A stretch of 64,000 bases of DNA from Haladaptatus cibarius D43 (GTDB taxonomy: Archaea > Halobacteriota > Halobacteria > Halobacteriales > Haladaptataceae): the NCBI RefSeq assembly GCF_000710615.1, contig NZ_JDTH01000002.1, forward strand, positions 302,082 to 366,081, written 5' to 3'. The position numbers and the translations under genes were made by a program. The notes under the pieces are model-generated. The model saw only the letters and a list, made by a program, of their open reading frames with translations. It was not told where the DNA came from and did no database searches. Positions 25,767 through 33,962 of the stretch are shown here, in pieces (the first letter of the stretch is position 1; every line of letters starts with the position of its first letter).

Positions 25767-26351
25767 TCACGGAAAACAGTTCGAAGGAGGTGATGAGAGA
25801 TTCGTCAGATTAGCCCCACGTCGTTCAATCGTCTCCCATCCTCGGGTGAACGCCCACGCGAGAACGTAGCCGCTTACGCTCCCGATGAGCACCGCGACCA
25901 GCACGTAGGCGACTGCGGTTGCGGCGAGGAGGAGGCCGATGACGAAACCCATCAGCGTGTAGAATACGAGAAATAAAGCCATCCCTCCTGCCTCCGATGG
26001 GTTCTGAAATAGCCCTAACCACGGAAGTAGAATGTCGATGACGAACAGTCCGAGTACGGTTACGACCGGAGCGGAGTGGTGTGCGGTGAACAGAATCGCG
26101 TCGGTCGTTTTTGATCCTTCCCCGATTTTGCGTACCAGCAGGCTTCCGCTAAACATCCCGATGAACGAGGGAACCACCAACACCACAACGTGCTACGAGT
26201 AGGGCTTCGAAGTGAGCGTCCGGAAGGGAAGATACCCCAACTCATGCCAATAATAGCTACCGGACAGAGCAGGGATGATGAAGTATCGAAAAAGGCCAGC
26301 AATCGACGGGAGTGCTCCACTGAGAAGACCGATTTGCATCCTTCGATTCAT
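25767..26351 (-). pseudogene. Polytopic membrane protein gene with an in-frame TAG at codon 53
   Basis: From ATG 26351 the frame reads MNRRMQIGLLSGALPSIAGL and SYYWHELGYLPFRTLTSKPY, then Ser and TAG (26195-26193). It continues without shift as HVVVLVVPSFIGMFSGSLLV and through three further hydrophobic helices to the stop at 25767. The whole is 194 codons with one amber. Translation may instead begin at GTG 26186, giving a 139-residue protein. Either the N-terminus is lost through a nonsense mutation or the base call is wrong; amber read-through would be exceptional. Function unknown. Confidence 0.55.
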
Positions 26352-26445
26352 TCAGTGGCCGATACACCGTTTCAGTATCTTATTATTCAGCTGTTAAGTT
26401 CGGGTTCGGAGGTAAAACCGACCGAAACGAGAATCGAGACGGCAG

Positions 26446-27375
26446 TTACGCCGTTCCCGGCGTCGTTCCGCCTGCCGCACTCGCGCCGGAGCGGTCTTCG
26501 ACGCCGAGATACTCCGCGAGGGTTCGCAGGTCGTTCGGGTCGCGGTCGAACGACGAAACGTCGTTCTGCGCGACCGTATTGTCGAACTTCAGGGAGCGAT
26601 ACTGGTCAGGCCCCATCGGAATGAACGAGAGTGGGCCAGCGAGGCGCAACCCGATTCCGGCGAGTGGCATGGGAATCGGCAGGATGGTAACCGATTTCCC
26701 CTCTGCTCGATAGGCGAGTTTCGTCACGTCGGCGAGGGTAAGAACTTCGGGGCCACCGAGTTCGACCGTCTGCCCGACGTGTGAATCATCCTCCACGCAG
26801 TCGGCCAATATGGGCGCGAGGTCGCCGACCCAGATGGGTTGGAAGCGCGTTTTTCCGCCGCCGGGAAGTCCGGTCACGTAGGGCGTGGTCAGGACTTTCG
26901 TGAACGAAACGAACTCGCCGCCGTCGCCGAACACGACGGAGGGCCGGACGAAAACCCAGTCGAGCGACGAATCCCGAACGACTTCCTCGGCTTGCCCCTT
27001 CGTCCGGATGTAGGCGGTTTGCCCGTCCGGGTCTGCGCCGAGGGCGCTCATCTGGACGAGTTTCGGAACGCCGTGTTCCTCGCAGGCGCGGACGACGTGT
27101 TTCGTCCCACCGAGGTGGATTTCCTCGTGGCCCGGCCCGGAGGGCTGAAACAGCGGGGAGAGTGCGACGAGATTGACCACGGCGTCCTGTTCGGCGAACA
27201 CGCCGTCGATTGAGTCGTAGTCGGTTACGTCGCCCGAAACCGTCTCGACGCCAGCGGGGAGGTCGGCTTCCTCGGGCGACCGCGCGAGTACGGTCACGTC
27301 GTGGCCGCGCGCGTCGAGTTCCTTTGTGAGAGCCGTTCCGACGAAACCACTGCCGCCGACGATGAGTACTCGCAT
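26446..27375 (-). CDS. NAD(P)-binding atypical SDR (NDUFA9-like)
   Basis: A 309-residue extended/atypical SDR. The start MRVLIVGGSGFVGTAL carries the GxxGxxG dinucleotide motif. SGDVTDYDSIDGVF and NLVALSPLF follow the fold of NmrA/NDUFA9 relatives, which lack a strict YxxxK site (here YIRTKGQAEEVV). In haloarchaea such proteins are often called complex I NDUFA9 subunit family; a role in respiration is not shown. The upstream DNA is a divergent spacer shared with nnrDE. Confidence 0.8.
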   Translation of the reverse strand: MRVLIVGGSGFVGTALTKELDARGHDVTVLARSPEEADLPAGVETVSGDVTDYDSIDGVFAEQDAVVNLVALSPLFQPSGPGHEEIHLGGTKHVVRACEEHGVPKLVQMSALGADPDGQTAYIRTKGQAEEVVRDSSLDWVFVRPSVVFGDGGEFVSFTKVLTTPYVTGLPGGGKTRFQPIWVGDLAPILADCVEDDSHVGQTVELGGPEVLTLADVTKLAYRAEGKSVTILPIPMPLAGIGLRLAGPLSFIPMGPDQYRSLKFDNTVAQNDVSSFDRDPNDLRTLAEYLGVEDRSGASAAGGTTPGTA

Positions 27376-27513
27376 ACGTCTCACTTCGACGCGTGGGGGC
27401 TTTACGTCACCCCCTGACGTGTTGGCCATGGCCTGTCATCGGTGTCGAAAACGGACTGTTCAATCCGCCACACACCCACAACGTTAACCCCGAATCCGGG
27501 CGAACAACCGCGT

Positions 27514-28938
27514 ATGATTACCGCAGACAGGATGACCGCGGTTGACCGAAACGCCGAGGCGCTCGGTGTGCCGCGCAAGCAGTTGATGGAGTCGAGCGGC
27601 AACGCCATCGCCCGCGAAGTGCGGGAAATCGCCGACCGCGGCGAGAAAATCGTCGTCGTCGCAGGTCGGGGCAACAACGGCGGAGACGCCTTCGTCGCGG
27701 TTCGATTTTTGCAGGAGTACGATGTGACAGTCCGCCTGCTCGGGCGCGCCGAAACCATCGGCACGGACATCGCCCGCGAAAACTGGGAAGCCCTCCAACG
27801 GTCGGAGTACGACACGACGGAGGTGACCGACTCCAAAAACCTCGACTTGCCCGACTGTGATCTCGTCCTGGATGCCATGCTCGGAACCGGCGTTACCGGG
27901 GCGCTCCGCGAATCGGAAGCGACCGCCGCCGAGCAAATCAACGACTCCGACGCGGCCGTTCTCGCGGTTGACGTGCCGTCCGGAATCAACGCGGATACCG
28001 GAGATGCGGAGGGAACCGCGGTCAAAGCAGACCGCGTCGTCACCTTCCACGAAACGAAACCCGGACTCTCGGGTTTGGACTGCGACGTGACAGTTGCCGA
28101 CATCGGAATCCCATCCGCCGCGGAGACGTTCGTCGGCCCGGGTGACCTTCACGGCGTTCGGGGCAACGTGGGTGGCCGCGTGTTCGTCATCGGCGGGGGC
28201 CCGTACACGGGCGCACCAGCACTCGCGGGGCAGTCTGCATTGCGGGCGGGAGCAGACCTCTCGTTCGTCGCCGCACCCGACACCGTGGCGGGCGAAATTC
28301 AGGGGTACGCAGAAGACCTCATCGTCCAACCCTACGAGGGCGACCGACTCACGCCCGAGCAGGTCGATGGACTGGTTGAAACGGCGGAATCCTACGACGA
28401 CACGGTCGTCCTCGGGCCGGGACTGGGGAACGCGGGGGAAACCATCGAAGCCACGGTTCAGTTCCTCGAATCGTTTTCGGGTCGAGCGGTCGTCGATGCC
28501 GACGCGCTTCCCGCGATTCCCGATCTCGATACGGAAGCCACGCTGGTCTGCACGCCGAACAGCAAGGAACTCGCGGAGTTGGGCGGCCCGGAGGCCGAAA
28601 ATCTGCGCGATGTTACCGACGAAATCGAAACGCTCGCGGACGACCTCGGCCACGTCGTGCTGGCGAAAGGTGCGACCGACGTGATTTCGGACGGCGGGCG
28701 GACGCGAGTCGTCCGAACTGGAAATACGGGAATGAAAGTCGGCGGAACGGGCGACGTACTCGCCGGAGTCGTCGCGGGACTGTTCGGAACCACCGACGCC
28801 TTCGATTCCGCCTGCGTCGGTTCCTATGTCAACGGACGGGCGGGCGATTTGCTGTACGACGAATACGGCGAGGGCTTGCTCGCATCCGATATGTTGGAGA
28901 CGGTTCCCCGCGCAATCTGGGGTGACGACGATGAATGA
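27514..28938 (+). CDS. nnrDE: Bifunctional NAD(P)H-hydrate epimerase / dehydratase
   Basis: A 474-residue fusion. The N-terminal YjeF_N domain (residues 1-210) holds GRGNNGGDAFVAVRFL and epimerises damaged NAD(P)HX; the C-terminal ribokinase-like domain has MKVGGTGDVLAGVVAGLFG with the catalytic Asp and uses ADP or ATP to dehydrate S-NAD(P)HX. This is a house-cleaning repair enzyme. The ATG at 27514 gives the family N-terminus MITADRMTAVDRNAEALG. It overlaps moaC by 8 bases, so they are probably translated from one mRNA. Confidence 0.9.
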   Translation: MITADRMTAVDRNAEALGVPRKQLMESSGNAIAREVREIADRGEKIVVVAGRGNNGGDAFVAVRFLQEYDVTVRLLGRAETIGTDIARENWEALQRSEYDTTEVTDSKNLDLPDCDLVLDAMLGTGVTGALRESEATAAEQINDSDAAVLAVDVPSGINADTGDAEGTAVKADRVVTFHETKPGLSGLDCDVTVADIGIPSAAETFVGPGDLHGVRGNVGGRVFVIGGGPYTGAPALAGQSALRAGADLSFVAAPDTVAGEIQGYAEDLIVQPYEGDRLTPEQVDGLVETAESYDDTVVLGPGLGNAGETIEATVQFLESFSGRAVVDADALPAIPDLDTEATLVCTPNSKELAELGGPEAENLRDVTDEIETLADDLGHVVLAKGATDVISDGGRTRVVRTGNTGMKVGGTGDVLAGVVAGLFGTTDAFDSACVGSYVNGRAGDLLYDEYGEGLLASDMLETVPRAIWGDDDE

Positions 28939-29443
28939 GGATTCACCAGACGACGAAACGACCGACGAAACCCTGACGCACACCGACGATTCTGGCGAGG
29001 TGCAGATGGTGAACGTGGGCGAGAAACCGGACACTTCGCGCCGAGCGGTCGCGGAGGGAGAGATTCACCTTCAGCCATCGACCATCGAAGCCATTCGGGA
29101 CAACGACGTGAAAAAGGGCGACGTGCTGGCGACCGCGCGAATCGGCGCTGTGCAGGCGGTCAAACACACGTGGGAGACGATTCCGATGTGTCACCAGATA
29201 CCGATTACGAACGTGGACACCGATTTCGCCGTCCATGACGACCACGTCGTGCTGACCGTTGCTGTCGAGACGACCGGAAAAACCGGCTGTGAGATGGAAG
29301 CGTTGGAGGGCGTCACGACCGGACTGAACGTCGTCTGGGATATGGTAAAAGCCGCGGAAAAGAACGCGGATGGAAACTATCCCGACACCGCGATTCGGAA
29401 CGTTCGAGTGGTAGAGAAGGTAAAGAAGGCCGTCTCAGGATAG
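28931..29443 (+). CDS. moaC: Cyclic pyranopterin monophosphate synthase
   Basis: A 170-residue MoaC, which forms cyclic pyranopterin monophosphate in molybdenum cofactor synthesis with MoaA. Family blocks: VNVGEKPDTSRRAVAEG, TWETIPMCHQIPITNVD, GCEMEALEGVTTGLNVVWDM and VKAAEKNADGNYPDTAI. A haloarchaeal acidic N-terminal tail (residues 1-22) precedes the fold. Coupled to nnrDE by an 8-base overlap. No other mo genes are nearby. Confidence 0.95.
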   Translation: MNEDSPDDETTDETLTHTDDSGEVQMVNVGEKPDTSRRAVAEGEIHLQPSTIEAIRDNDVKKGDVLATARIGAVQAVKHTWETIPMCHQIPITNVDTDFAVHDDHVVLTVAVETTGKTGCEMEALEGVTTGLNVVWDMVKAAEKNADGNYPDTAIRNVRVVEKVKKAVSG

Positions 29444-29468
29444 GGGGAGAGAGCGCGGGAAGCGGCAG

Positions 29469-29843
29469 TTACGCGACGGAGGAATTTTTGTCCTCCGTGG
29501 GTGCGAGGTACTCTGCTCCCCAGTCGCGCATAGCGAAGATGACGGGTTGCAGAGATTTTCCAATCTGTGTCAGCGAGTATTCGACGCGAACCGGTTTCTC
29601 GCTCACGATGTCGCGGTTGACCAGCCGTTTTTGTTCTAAATCGCCCAAACTGTCGGAAAGAACTTTGCTCGAAATGCCGTCCACCTCTTCTTTGAGTGCG
29701 TTGAATCCGAGTGGGCCGTTTTCGAGCAGTCGGTGGACGATAACGGGATGCCACTTCTTTCCGACGAGATTCGCCGTCGTGGTGATCGGACACCAGTCTT
29801 CGCCCGCACACCACATCTCCAACTGCCCGGAATCGTCGTTCAT
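29469..29843 (-). CDS. HxlR-family winged-helix regulator
   Basis: A 124-residue HxlR protein. It opens MNDDSGQLEMWCAGEDWCPI and has the signature VGKKWHPVIVHRLLENGPLG, the recognition helix region ISSKVLSDSLGDLEQKRLV and a wing VEYSLTQIGKSL. Two cysteines near the start (WCAGEDWC) are typical redox or ligand-sensing residues in this family. Convergent with moaC; upstream AT-rich DNA (29844-30091) carries GACTTACCACTAGTAATC, a possible operator. Confidence 0.8.
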   Translation of the reverse strand: MNDDSGQLEMWCAGEDWCPITTTANLVGKKWHPVIVHRLLENGPLGFNALKEEVDGISSKVLSDSLGDLEQKRLVNRDIVSEKPVRVEYSLTQIGKSLQPVIFAMRDWGAEYLAPTEDKNSSVA

Positions 29844-30091
29844 GAACTGATCGAGGAATCCGAGCAACAAAAAGTTACGTTTCGAAATTGACTTACCACT
29901 AGTAATCTACTTCGTCAGGGTATCGGAAATGGGACAGCAGGGAGATGTGGAAGGTGATTCCCACCGAAACCTTCTAATCCGACCGCCCCCTATCGAATAC
30001 CGCCGTAGTTTGACAATAGGTAACACTTATCACTATCTGGTTGCTACCTACTACCGTAGGGTAAGTCGATAACGACACGCTACTCACTGGT

Positions 30092-30256
30092 ATGACCCCG
30101 AGCAAGCACGAAGCAGACGATTCCCGAGACGGCCGGGACGACGACCGATACGCCGAACTGGAAGTCCAAGACGACGCGGTCTTGATCTACGACCGAAAGA
30201 AAAACACCGCGTGGATTCGCTCGAACGGGGCTGTAGCGCTTTCTTCGATGATTTAA
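30092..30256 (+). CDS. Small acidic haloarchaeal protein (54 aa, DUF7331-like)
   Basis: It starts with ATG at 30092 and reads MTPSKHEADDSRDGRDDDRY, then a short beta-rich core, VLIYDRKKNTAWIRS, ending SSMI. Length and pattern match a family of tiny halobacterial proteins (DUF7331 from memory). Its stop overlaps the convergent hflX stop by 4 bases. No function can be inferred. Confidence 0.6.
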   Translation: MTPSKHEADDSRDGRDDDRYAELEVQDDAVLIYDRKKNTAWIRSNGAVALSSMI

Positions 30257-31548
30257 GCCGACGGAACTGCCGTCAAATCGCTCGCTTTTGCCCGCGATTG
30301 TTGGACAATTGATGGTCGAGCCTCGAACTCGACGACCACCTCGTCGTCGGTGTACGTGACATCTTCGACGCGCCCGTGGTCGTGAACCCACGAAACGACG
30401 CTCATCGTTTCGTCGGTCATCGGCATGACCAACCGTTCGAACTGCCAATCGGGAAGTTCGATGTCGATGCGGCGTTTCAGTTCGTCGATGTTCGTTCCCG
30501 CCTGTCCGCTGATGGCCACCGGACTCGGCGCGAGTGCGGACAGCGCCTTGCGCTTTTCTTCGAGTTCCTCGTCGCTCACGGCGTCGATTTTGTTCAGCAC
30601 CGTGACGATGGGTGCCTGATTTCGCTCGTATAATGTGTCGTGACAGGTGACGAGTTTCTCGCGGATTTCGTCTATCGGTTCGCTCACGTCCACGACGAGC
30701 AGGACGAGGTCGGCGTAGTACACCGCATCCAGCGTGGATTTGAACGATTCGACCAGCCAGTGGGGTAAGTCGCTGATGAACCCGACCGTGTCCGTGACGA
30801 GCACGTCCCGAGGGTCGATTGCCGCCTTTCGCGTGGTCGTCCCGAGGGTGGTGAACAGGCGATCTTCGGACTCCGCGGTCGGGTCTAAATCTGGGTGCAG
30901 GTCGTCGTTCGCGCCGATTTCCAACTCCTCCGAGAGCTGTCGAAGAAGGGTGGATTTTCCAGCGTTGGTGTAGCCCGCGAGTGCCACGAGGTCGAACCCG
31001 GACTCCCGCCGTTTCTGCCTGCGGTCTGCTTCCTTGTTCGCGATGGCGTCGAGTTCGTTTTTGATTCGGCTAATCTGGTCTTTGATGTCCTGTTCGTGAC
31101 TCTCGTCGTACTCACCGAGGCCCATGAAACCCGGTCGCTCGTCGCGCTTTGCGAGACTCGTTTTCGCCTCGACGCGCGGGAGTTCGTACCGCAGTTCGGC
31201 CAACTCGACCTGCAACTGGGCTTTGCGCGTCTGCGCGCGCTGGCCGAAGATTTCGAGGATGAGTCGGAACCGGTCGATTACTTTGGTTCCATCCGGTAAC
31301 CGTTGCCCGAGGTTGTAGGTCTGATACGGGCCGAGTTGGTTGTCGAAGACGACCAACTCGGCGTCCGTTGCAGTCACGGTCTGGACGAGTTCCGCGACTT
31401 TTCCCTCGCCGAACTGGAACGCGGCGTCCTCCTCACGCGACTGTGTGAGTTCACCAGCGACTTCGTAGCCAGCGGCGTGGGTCAAGTCCCGTAGTTCGTC
31501 CGTGTGGGCAGTTCCTGAGTCTACTCGTTTTGTCAGTATCGCTTTCAT
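30253..31548 (-). CDS. hflX: GTPase HflX
   Basis: A 431-residue HflX-type GTPase. The N-terminal domain has DNQLGPYQTYNLGQRLP and the helical region QTRKAQLQVELAELRYELPR. The G domain has LVALAGYTNAGKSTLLRQL (G1), TTRKAAIDPRDVLVTDTVGFI (G2/G3 region) and VTVLNKIDAV (G4). HflX binds the large ribosomal subunit and splits or rescues stalled ribosomes. Its start overlaps the upstream gene's stop by ATGA, so the pair is an operon. Confidence 0.9.
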   Translation of the reverse strand: MKAILTKRVDSGTAHTDELRDLTHAAGYEVAGELTQSREEDAAFQFGEGKVAELVQTVTATDAELVVFDNQLGPYQTYNLGQRLPDGTKVIDRFRLILEIFGQRAQTRKAQLQVELAELRYELPRVEAKTSLAKRDERPGFMGLGEYDESHEQDIKDQISRIKNELDAIANKEADRRQKRRESGFDLVALAGYTNAGKSTLLRQLSEELEIGANDDLHPDLDPTAESEDRLFTTLGTTTRKAAIDPRDVLVTDTVGFISDLPHWLVESFKSTLDAVYYADLVLLVVDVSEPIDEIREKLVTCHDTLYERNQAPIVTVLNKIDAVSDEELEEKRKALSALAPSPVAISGQAGTNIDELKRRIDIELPDWQFERLVMPMTDETMSVVSWVHDHGRVEDVTYTDDEVVVEFEARPSIVQQSRAKASDLTAVPSA

Positions 31549-31910
31549 AGGAGTAGTTTGCGGGCGGCGTACGCGGCGTGGTGTGCGGCCTGCACGGTTT
31601 CACGTTCAGCTATGCTCTCTACGTACTTAAATTCAGGTTCGAAATGCTGTTCGACCATCCAGTCGGGTTCTTCGTAAAACTCGCCGCGCTCGGCGACGAC
31701 CGGGCCGTCTGCCGGTTCCGGGAGGTCACTGACTGCATCTGCAACGAGTTCCGTAATGGCCGAAAGCGTCGGTCGCTCGTGACTGACCGAAAACCCCACC
31801 CCCCGAATGCTCTGAACGCGCGTCGTTCCGACGGTTGCGTGGACGGCGGCGGCTACCATCAGGTACTCGCCGTCTTCCTCGTGACGGCCGCTGATGTCGA
31901 TGCCGACCAC
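31545..31910 (-). CDS. DUF2209 protein
   Basis: A 121-residue protein beginning MVGIDISGRHEEDGEYLMVA, a pattern of an RNase H-like first strand with an Asp (DISG). The middle is HATVGTTRVQSIRGVGFSVS; the end is helical. It fits DUF2209, an archaeal family of unknown function. It is coupled to hflX by a 4-base ATGA overlap, which suggests a shared ribosome- or RNA-related role; that is inference. Confidence 0.7.
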   Translation of the reverse strand: MVGIDISGRHEEDGEYLMVAAAVHATVGTTRVQSIRGVGFSVSHERPTLSAITELVADAVSDLPEPADGPVVAERGEFYEEPDWMVEQHFEPEFKYVESIAERETVQAAHHAAYAARKLLL

Positions 31911-32134
31911 GTCAGCCGTGCCGGGCCTTCACCACGATTCGTGCCACGTTTCCGTACACAGTCGCCCGTAAGCCACGCTGGTTCTTCAATCTCCCGCCGA
32001 CTCGGAACGAGGGTCGAATAGAACTGTTGCTGTTCTACCCGTTGATAAATACATATTTCATATCATTGTGTTTTTGTTGCTCCGACTCATCGTACCACTT
32101 TGAAACTGCTGTACCAGACTACCGACTTGTCTGG

Positions 32135-32143
32135 ATATATAAA
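32135..32143 (+). promoter_or_regulatory. TATA box before the FUN14 gene
   Basis: ATATATAAA lies about 42 bases before the ATG at 32182. Transcription should begin near 32165, after the in-frame ATG at 32158, so 32182 is the better start. Confidence 0.5.
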
Positions 32144-32181
32144 CCACAAAATTCTTAATGTGTCGCTATCCTGAATCGGAC

Positions 32182-32502
32182 ATGCAACTCGGGATAGAGC
32201 CACAACAACTCGGACTGGAGTTCGGGGGCGGTGCCTTCATCGGCGGCATCATCGGTTTCGCCGCGAAGAAGGTCGCCAAACTCATCGCCGTCATCGTCGG
32301 CCTCGAGCTCGCCCTGTTCAAGTTTCTCGAATCGCGCGGAATCATGTCTGTCGATTGGGACAAGCTCTCGGCTGGAATGCTCAAATCGACCGAGGCCGCA
32401 CAGAGCGGCGCGCCGCCGTCGTGGGTTACGACCCTCCTCTCGACGCTCTCCGTGAGCGCCGGATTCGTCGGCGGTTTCATGCTCGGTTTTAGAAAAGGGT
32501 AG
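32182..32502 (+). CDS. FUN14-family membrane protein
   Basis: A 106-residue protein with a Gly-rich first helix (LEFGGGAFIGGIIGFAAKKV), a second hydrophobic helix (LIAVIVGLELALFKFLESRG) and a third at the end (SAGFVGGFMLGFRKG). This is the FUN14 pattern; in eukaryotes the family is mitochondrial, while archaeal members are uncharacterised. Its stop is two bases from the convergent gvpO1 stop, so it marks the left edge of the gas vesicle region rather than being part of it. Confidence 0.8.
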   Translation: MQLGIEPQQLGLEFGGGAFIGGIIGFAAKKVAKLIAVIVGLELALFKFLESRGIMSVDWDKLSAGMLKSTEAAQSGAPPSWVTTLLSTLSVSAGFVGGFMLGFRKG

Positions 32503-32504
32503 TT

Positions 32505-33032
32505 TTACTGTTCTCGGTCGTCTCCTCGCCGATATCGTTCTCGCAGTCGATAGCCGGTTACGTTTCCAGATTCGTCCAGCGACACCGCATACTGACCGAG
32601 GATGTCCTGCGTGTCCGGAATCGAACTTCGTTCGACCATCTCGACCACAACTTGCCAACCGTCGTCGTCCTCGCTTATTTCGATGATTCCGTCAAGTGGA
32701 TGGCCGACGAGGTCGCTGGCAACGTCCTCTATCGTTCCCCTGACGGCCATCACGTCGAACTCGCCATTCTGCTCCGCGTTTTCCGTCGTGCTGTCGGACT
32801 CCGTCTCTTCGTCGCTCTGTTCAGTTTCTTGGCTCACGTCGTTTTCCTCGTGTGCATCACCATCGTCTTGGGTATCGTCGTTTTGGCCATCGTCGCTCTC
32901 CGCGCTTTCATCAGCAGAGTCTATCGTCTCGTCGCTTGAATCGTGCTGGTGACAAAAACCGTCGTCTTGTGCCGGACGAGAGCACCGCTCGCCGTCCTCG
33001 GTGAGTGCCCGGCACTGCTCTACTTCCGACAT
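32505..33032 (-). CDS. gvpO: Gas vesicle protein GvpO with N-terminal Cys/His module
   Basis: A 175-residue protein. The C-terminal ~80 residues are GvpO: DGIIEISEDDDGWQVVVEMV, ERSSIPDTQDILGQYAVSLD and VTGYRLRERYRRG. The N-terminus has a compact Cys3His pattern, CRALTEDGERC then CxxH (C7, C17, C27, H30), suggesting zinc binding, followed by a very acidic linker (residues 32-90). Haloarchaeal GvpO is needed for gas vesicle formation and affects gvpACNO expression. It starts 13 bases after gvpA1 on the same strand. An earlier in-frame ATG at 33083 lies inside gvpA1 and is less likely. Confidence 0.85.
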   Translation of the reverse strand: MSEVEQCRALTEDGERCSRPAQDDGFCHQHDSSDETIDSADESAESDDGQNDDTQDDGDAHEENDVSQETEQSDEETESDSTTENAEQNGEFDVMAVRGTIEDVASDLVGHPLDGIIEISEDDDGWQVVVEMVERSSIPDTQDILGQYAVSLDESGNVTGYRLRERYRRGDDREQ

Positions 33033-33045
33033 GGCTACGACGTGA

Positions 33046-33294
33046 TTATGACGGTGCGACCTCGACTTCTTCGAGGCTGACATCGTCGGATGCCGTTGCT
33101 TGCTCTATCCTCGACATTTCCTTCGCATAGTGGAGGAACGTGTCCACAGATGCGACGACGACACGCGCTTCGACCGTCAGCACTTCGATGCCGACGACGG
33201 AGATGCGTGCCCACACGTCGATGACGACGCCTTTGTCGAGGATTCGGTCTAGAACGTCCGCGAGACTGGAGGTGTCAGGTCCTGCTTGTACCAT
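33046..33294 (-). CDS. gvpA: Gas vesicle structural protein GvpA (copy 1)
   Basis: An 82-residue shell protein: [52 protein letters not shown]. This is almost the canonical haloarchaeal GvpA with its helix-beta-beta-helix core; polymerised ribs of GvpA form the gas vesicle wall. The tail is acidic. Transcribed leftward with gvpO1 from a promoter with a TATA box at 33343-33348 and a 5' hairpin (separate entry). Confidence 0.95.
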   Translation of the reverse strand: MVQAGPDTSSLADVLDRILDKGVVIDVWARISVVGIEVLTVEARVVVASVDTFLHYAKEMSRIEQATASDDVSLEEVEVAPS

Positions 33295-33303
33295 TGGTAA
33301 TCG

Positions 33304-33319
33304 ACGGGAGTCTACTCCC
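33304..33319 (-). promoter_or_regulatory. Perfect palindrome at the predicted 5' end of gvpA1 mRNA
   Basis: CGGGAGT-CT-ACTCCCG is a 7-bp perfect inverted repeat with a two-base spacer. With the TATA box at 33343-33348, transcription should begin near 33320, so the palindrome would be the first bases of the mRNA and the ATG follows about 10 bases later. It could be a stabilising 5' hairpin or an operator. Confidence 0.45.
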
Positions 33320-33342
33320 GATGATACGTAGTCGTGCAGAAC

Positions 33343-33348
33343 CATATA
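33343..33348 (-). promoter_or_regulatory. TATA box of the gvpA1-gvpO1 operon
   Basis: On the minus strand CCCCAACCGTGATATATGG places ATATAT about 50 bases before the gvpA1 ATG, with a GC/purine-type upstream element in the BRE position. It implies a leader of about 26 bases. Confidence 0.5.
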
Positions 33349-33436
33349 TCACGGTTGGGGCCGCCGTTGCAAGGGCTTTTTAAAGAAAGCGAGACGGTAA
33401 AAATTGGAAAGTGGATGGAGAACGCTGAAAACATCC

Positions 33437-33467
33437 AATATCGAGCGTTCACGAATGAAATATCGAG
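33437..33467 (+). promoter_or_regulatory. Direct repeat AATATCGAG, 22-bp period, upstream of gvpO2
   Basis: AATATCGAG occurs at 33437-33445 and 33459-33467, exactly two DNA helix turns apart, in the divergent gvpA1/gvpO2 intergenic region and 64 bases before the gvpO2 start. This spacing suits a regulator binding on one DNA face. Role inferred. Confidence 0.35.
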
Positions 33468-33530
33468 TGAACTCCTCGGGAGGCACACGAGTTATCATTC
33501 TTCGTCTCGACTCGTTTGCGGGGGCAAACG

Positions 33531-33962
33531 ATGAGCGAACAAGCAAACGAAGGAAACGACGAGTTCGACGACGTGCTTTCTCGCCTCGAAAACGCTGTCG
33601 AGGAGTCCCGGGGGGACGAGTCCTCGAAACGCGCGAAAAGAGATGAGAAGTCGGAACGGCTCACACCGAGCGGCGAATTAGACATTCGTGGTGCGAGGGA
33701 CGTAGGGCGAACCGTCGCGGGGTCGTTGACTGATTCGCCGCTTGACGGCGTCGTGGAAGTCGAACACCTCGGTGAAGAAGGCTGGCGCGTCGTCGCCGAA
33801 GTCGTCGAGCGAAATTCGATTCCGGACACGCAGGACATTCTCGGGAGATACGTCATCAGTCTCGACGCGACGGGGAACGTCGAAGGATACGGGCGCGCCG
33901 GACGCTACCGGCGGTCGAGCTTCGACCACCAGCGCGACGCGATTGCCGCCGATGAACGCTGA
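33531..33962 (+). CDS. gvpO: Gas vesicle protein GvpO (copy 2)
   Basis: A 143-residue second GvpO. An acidic/basic N-terminal region of about 55 residues precedes the GvpO core: DGVVEVEHLGEEGWRVVAEV, ERNSIPDTQDILGRYVISLD and [12 protein letters not shown]. It lacks the Cys/His N-terminal module of the first GvpO. It is divergent from gvpA1 and is followed without gap by an unknown gene (its TGA ends at 33962; ATG at 33963). Confidence 0.85.
   Translation: MSEQANEGNDEFDDVLSRLENAVEESRGDESSKRAKRDEKSERLTPSGELDIRGARDVGRTVAGSLTDSPLDGVVEVEHLGEEGWRVVAEVVERNSIPDTQDILGRYVISLDATGNVEGYGRAGRYRRSSFDHQRDAIAADER

Noticed and set aside
26193-26195. Pyrrolysine decoding of the in-frame TAG
   Set aside because: No pyl gene is seen and the protein is an ordinary membrane protein; a nonsense mutation or sequence error is far simpler.
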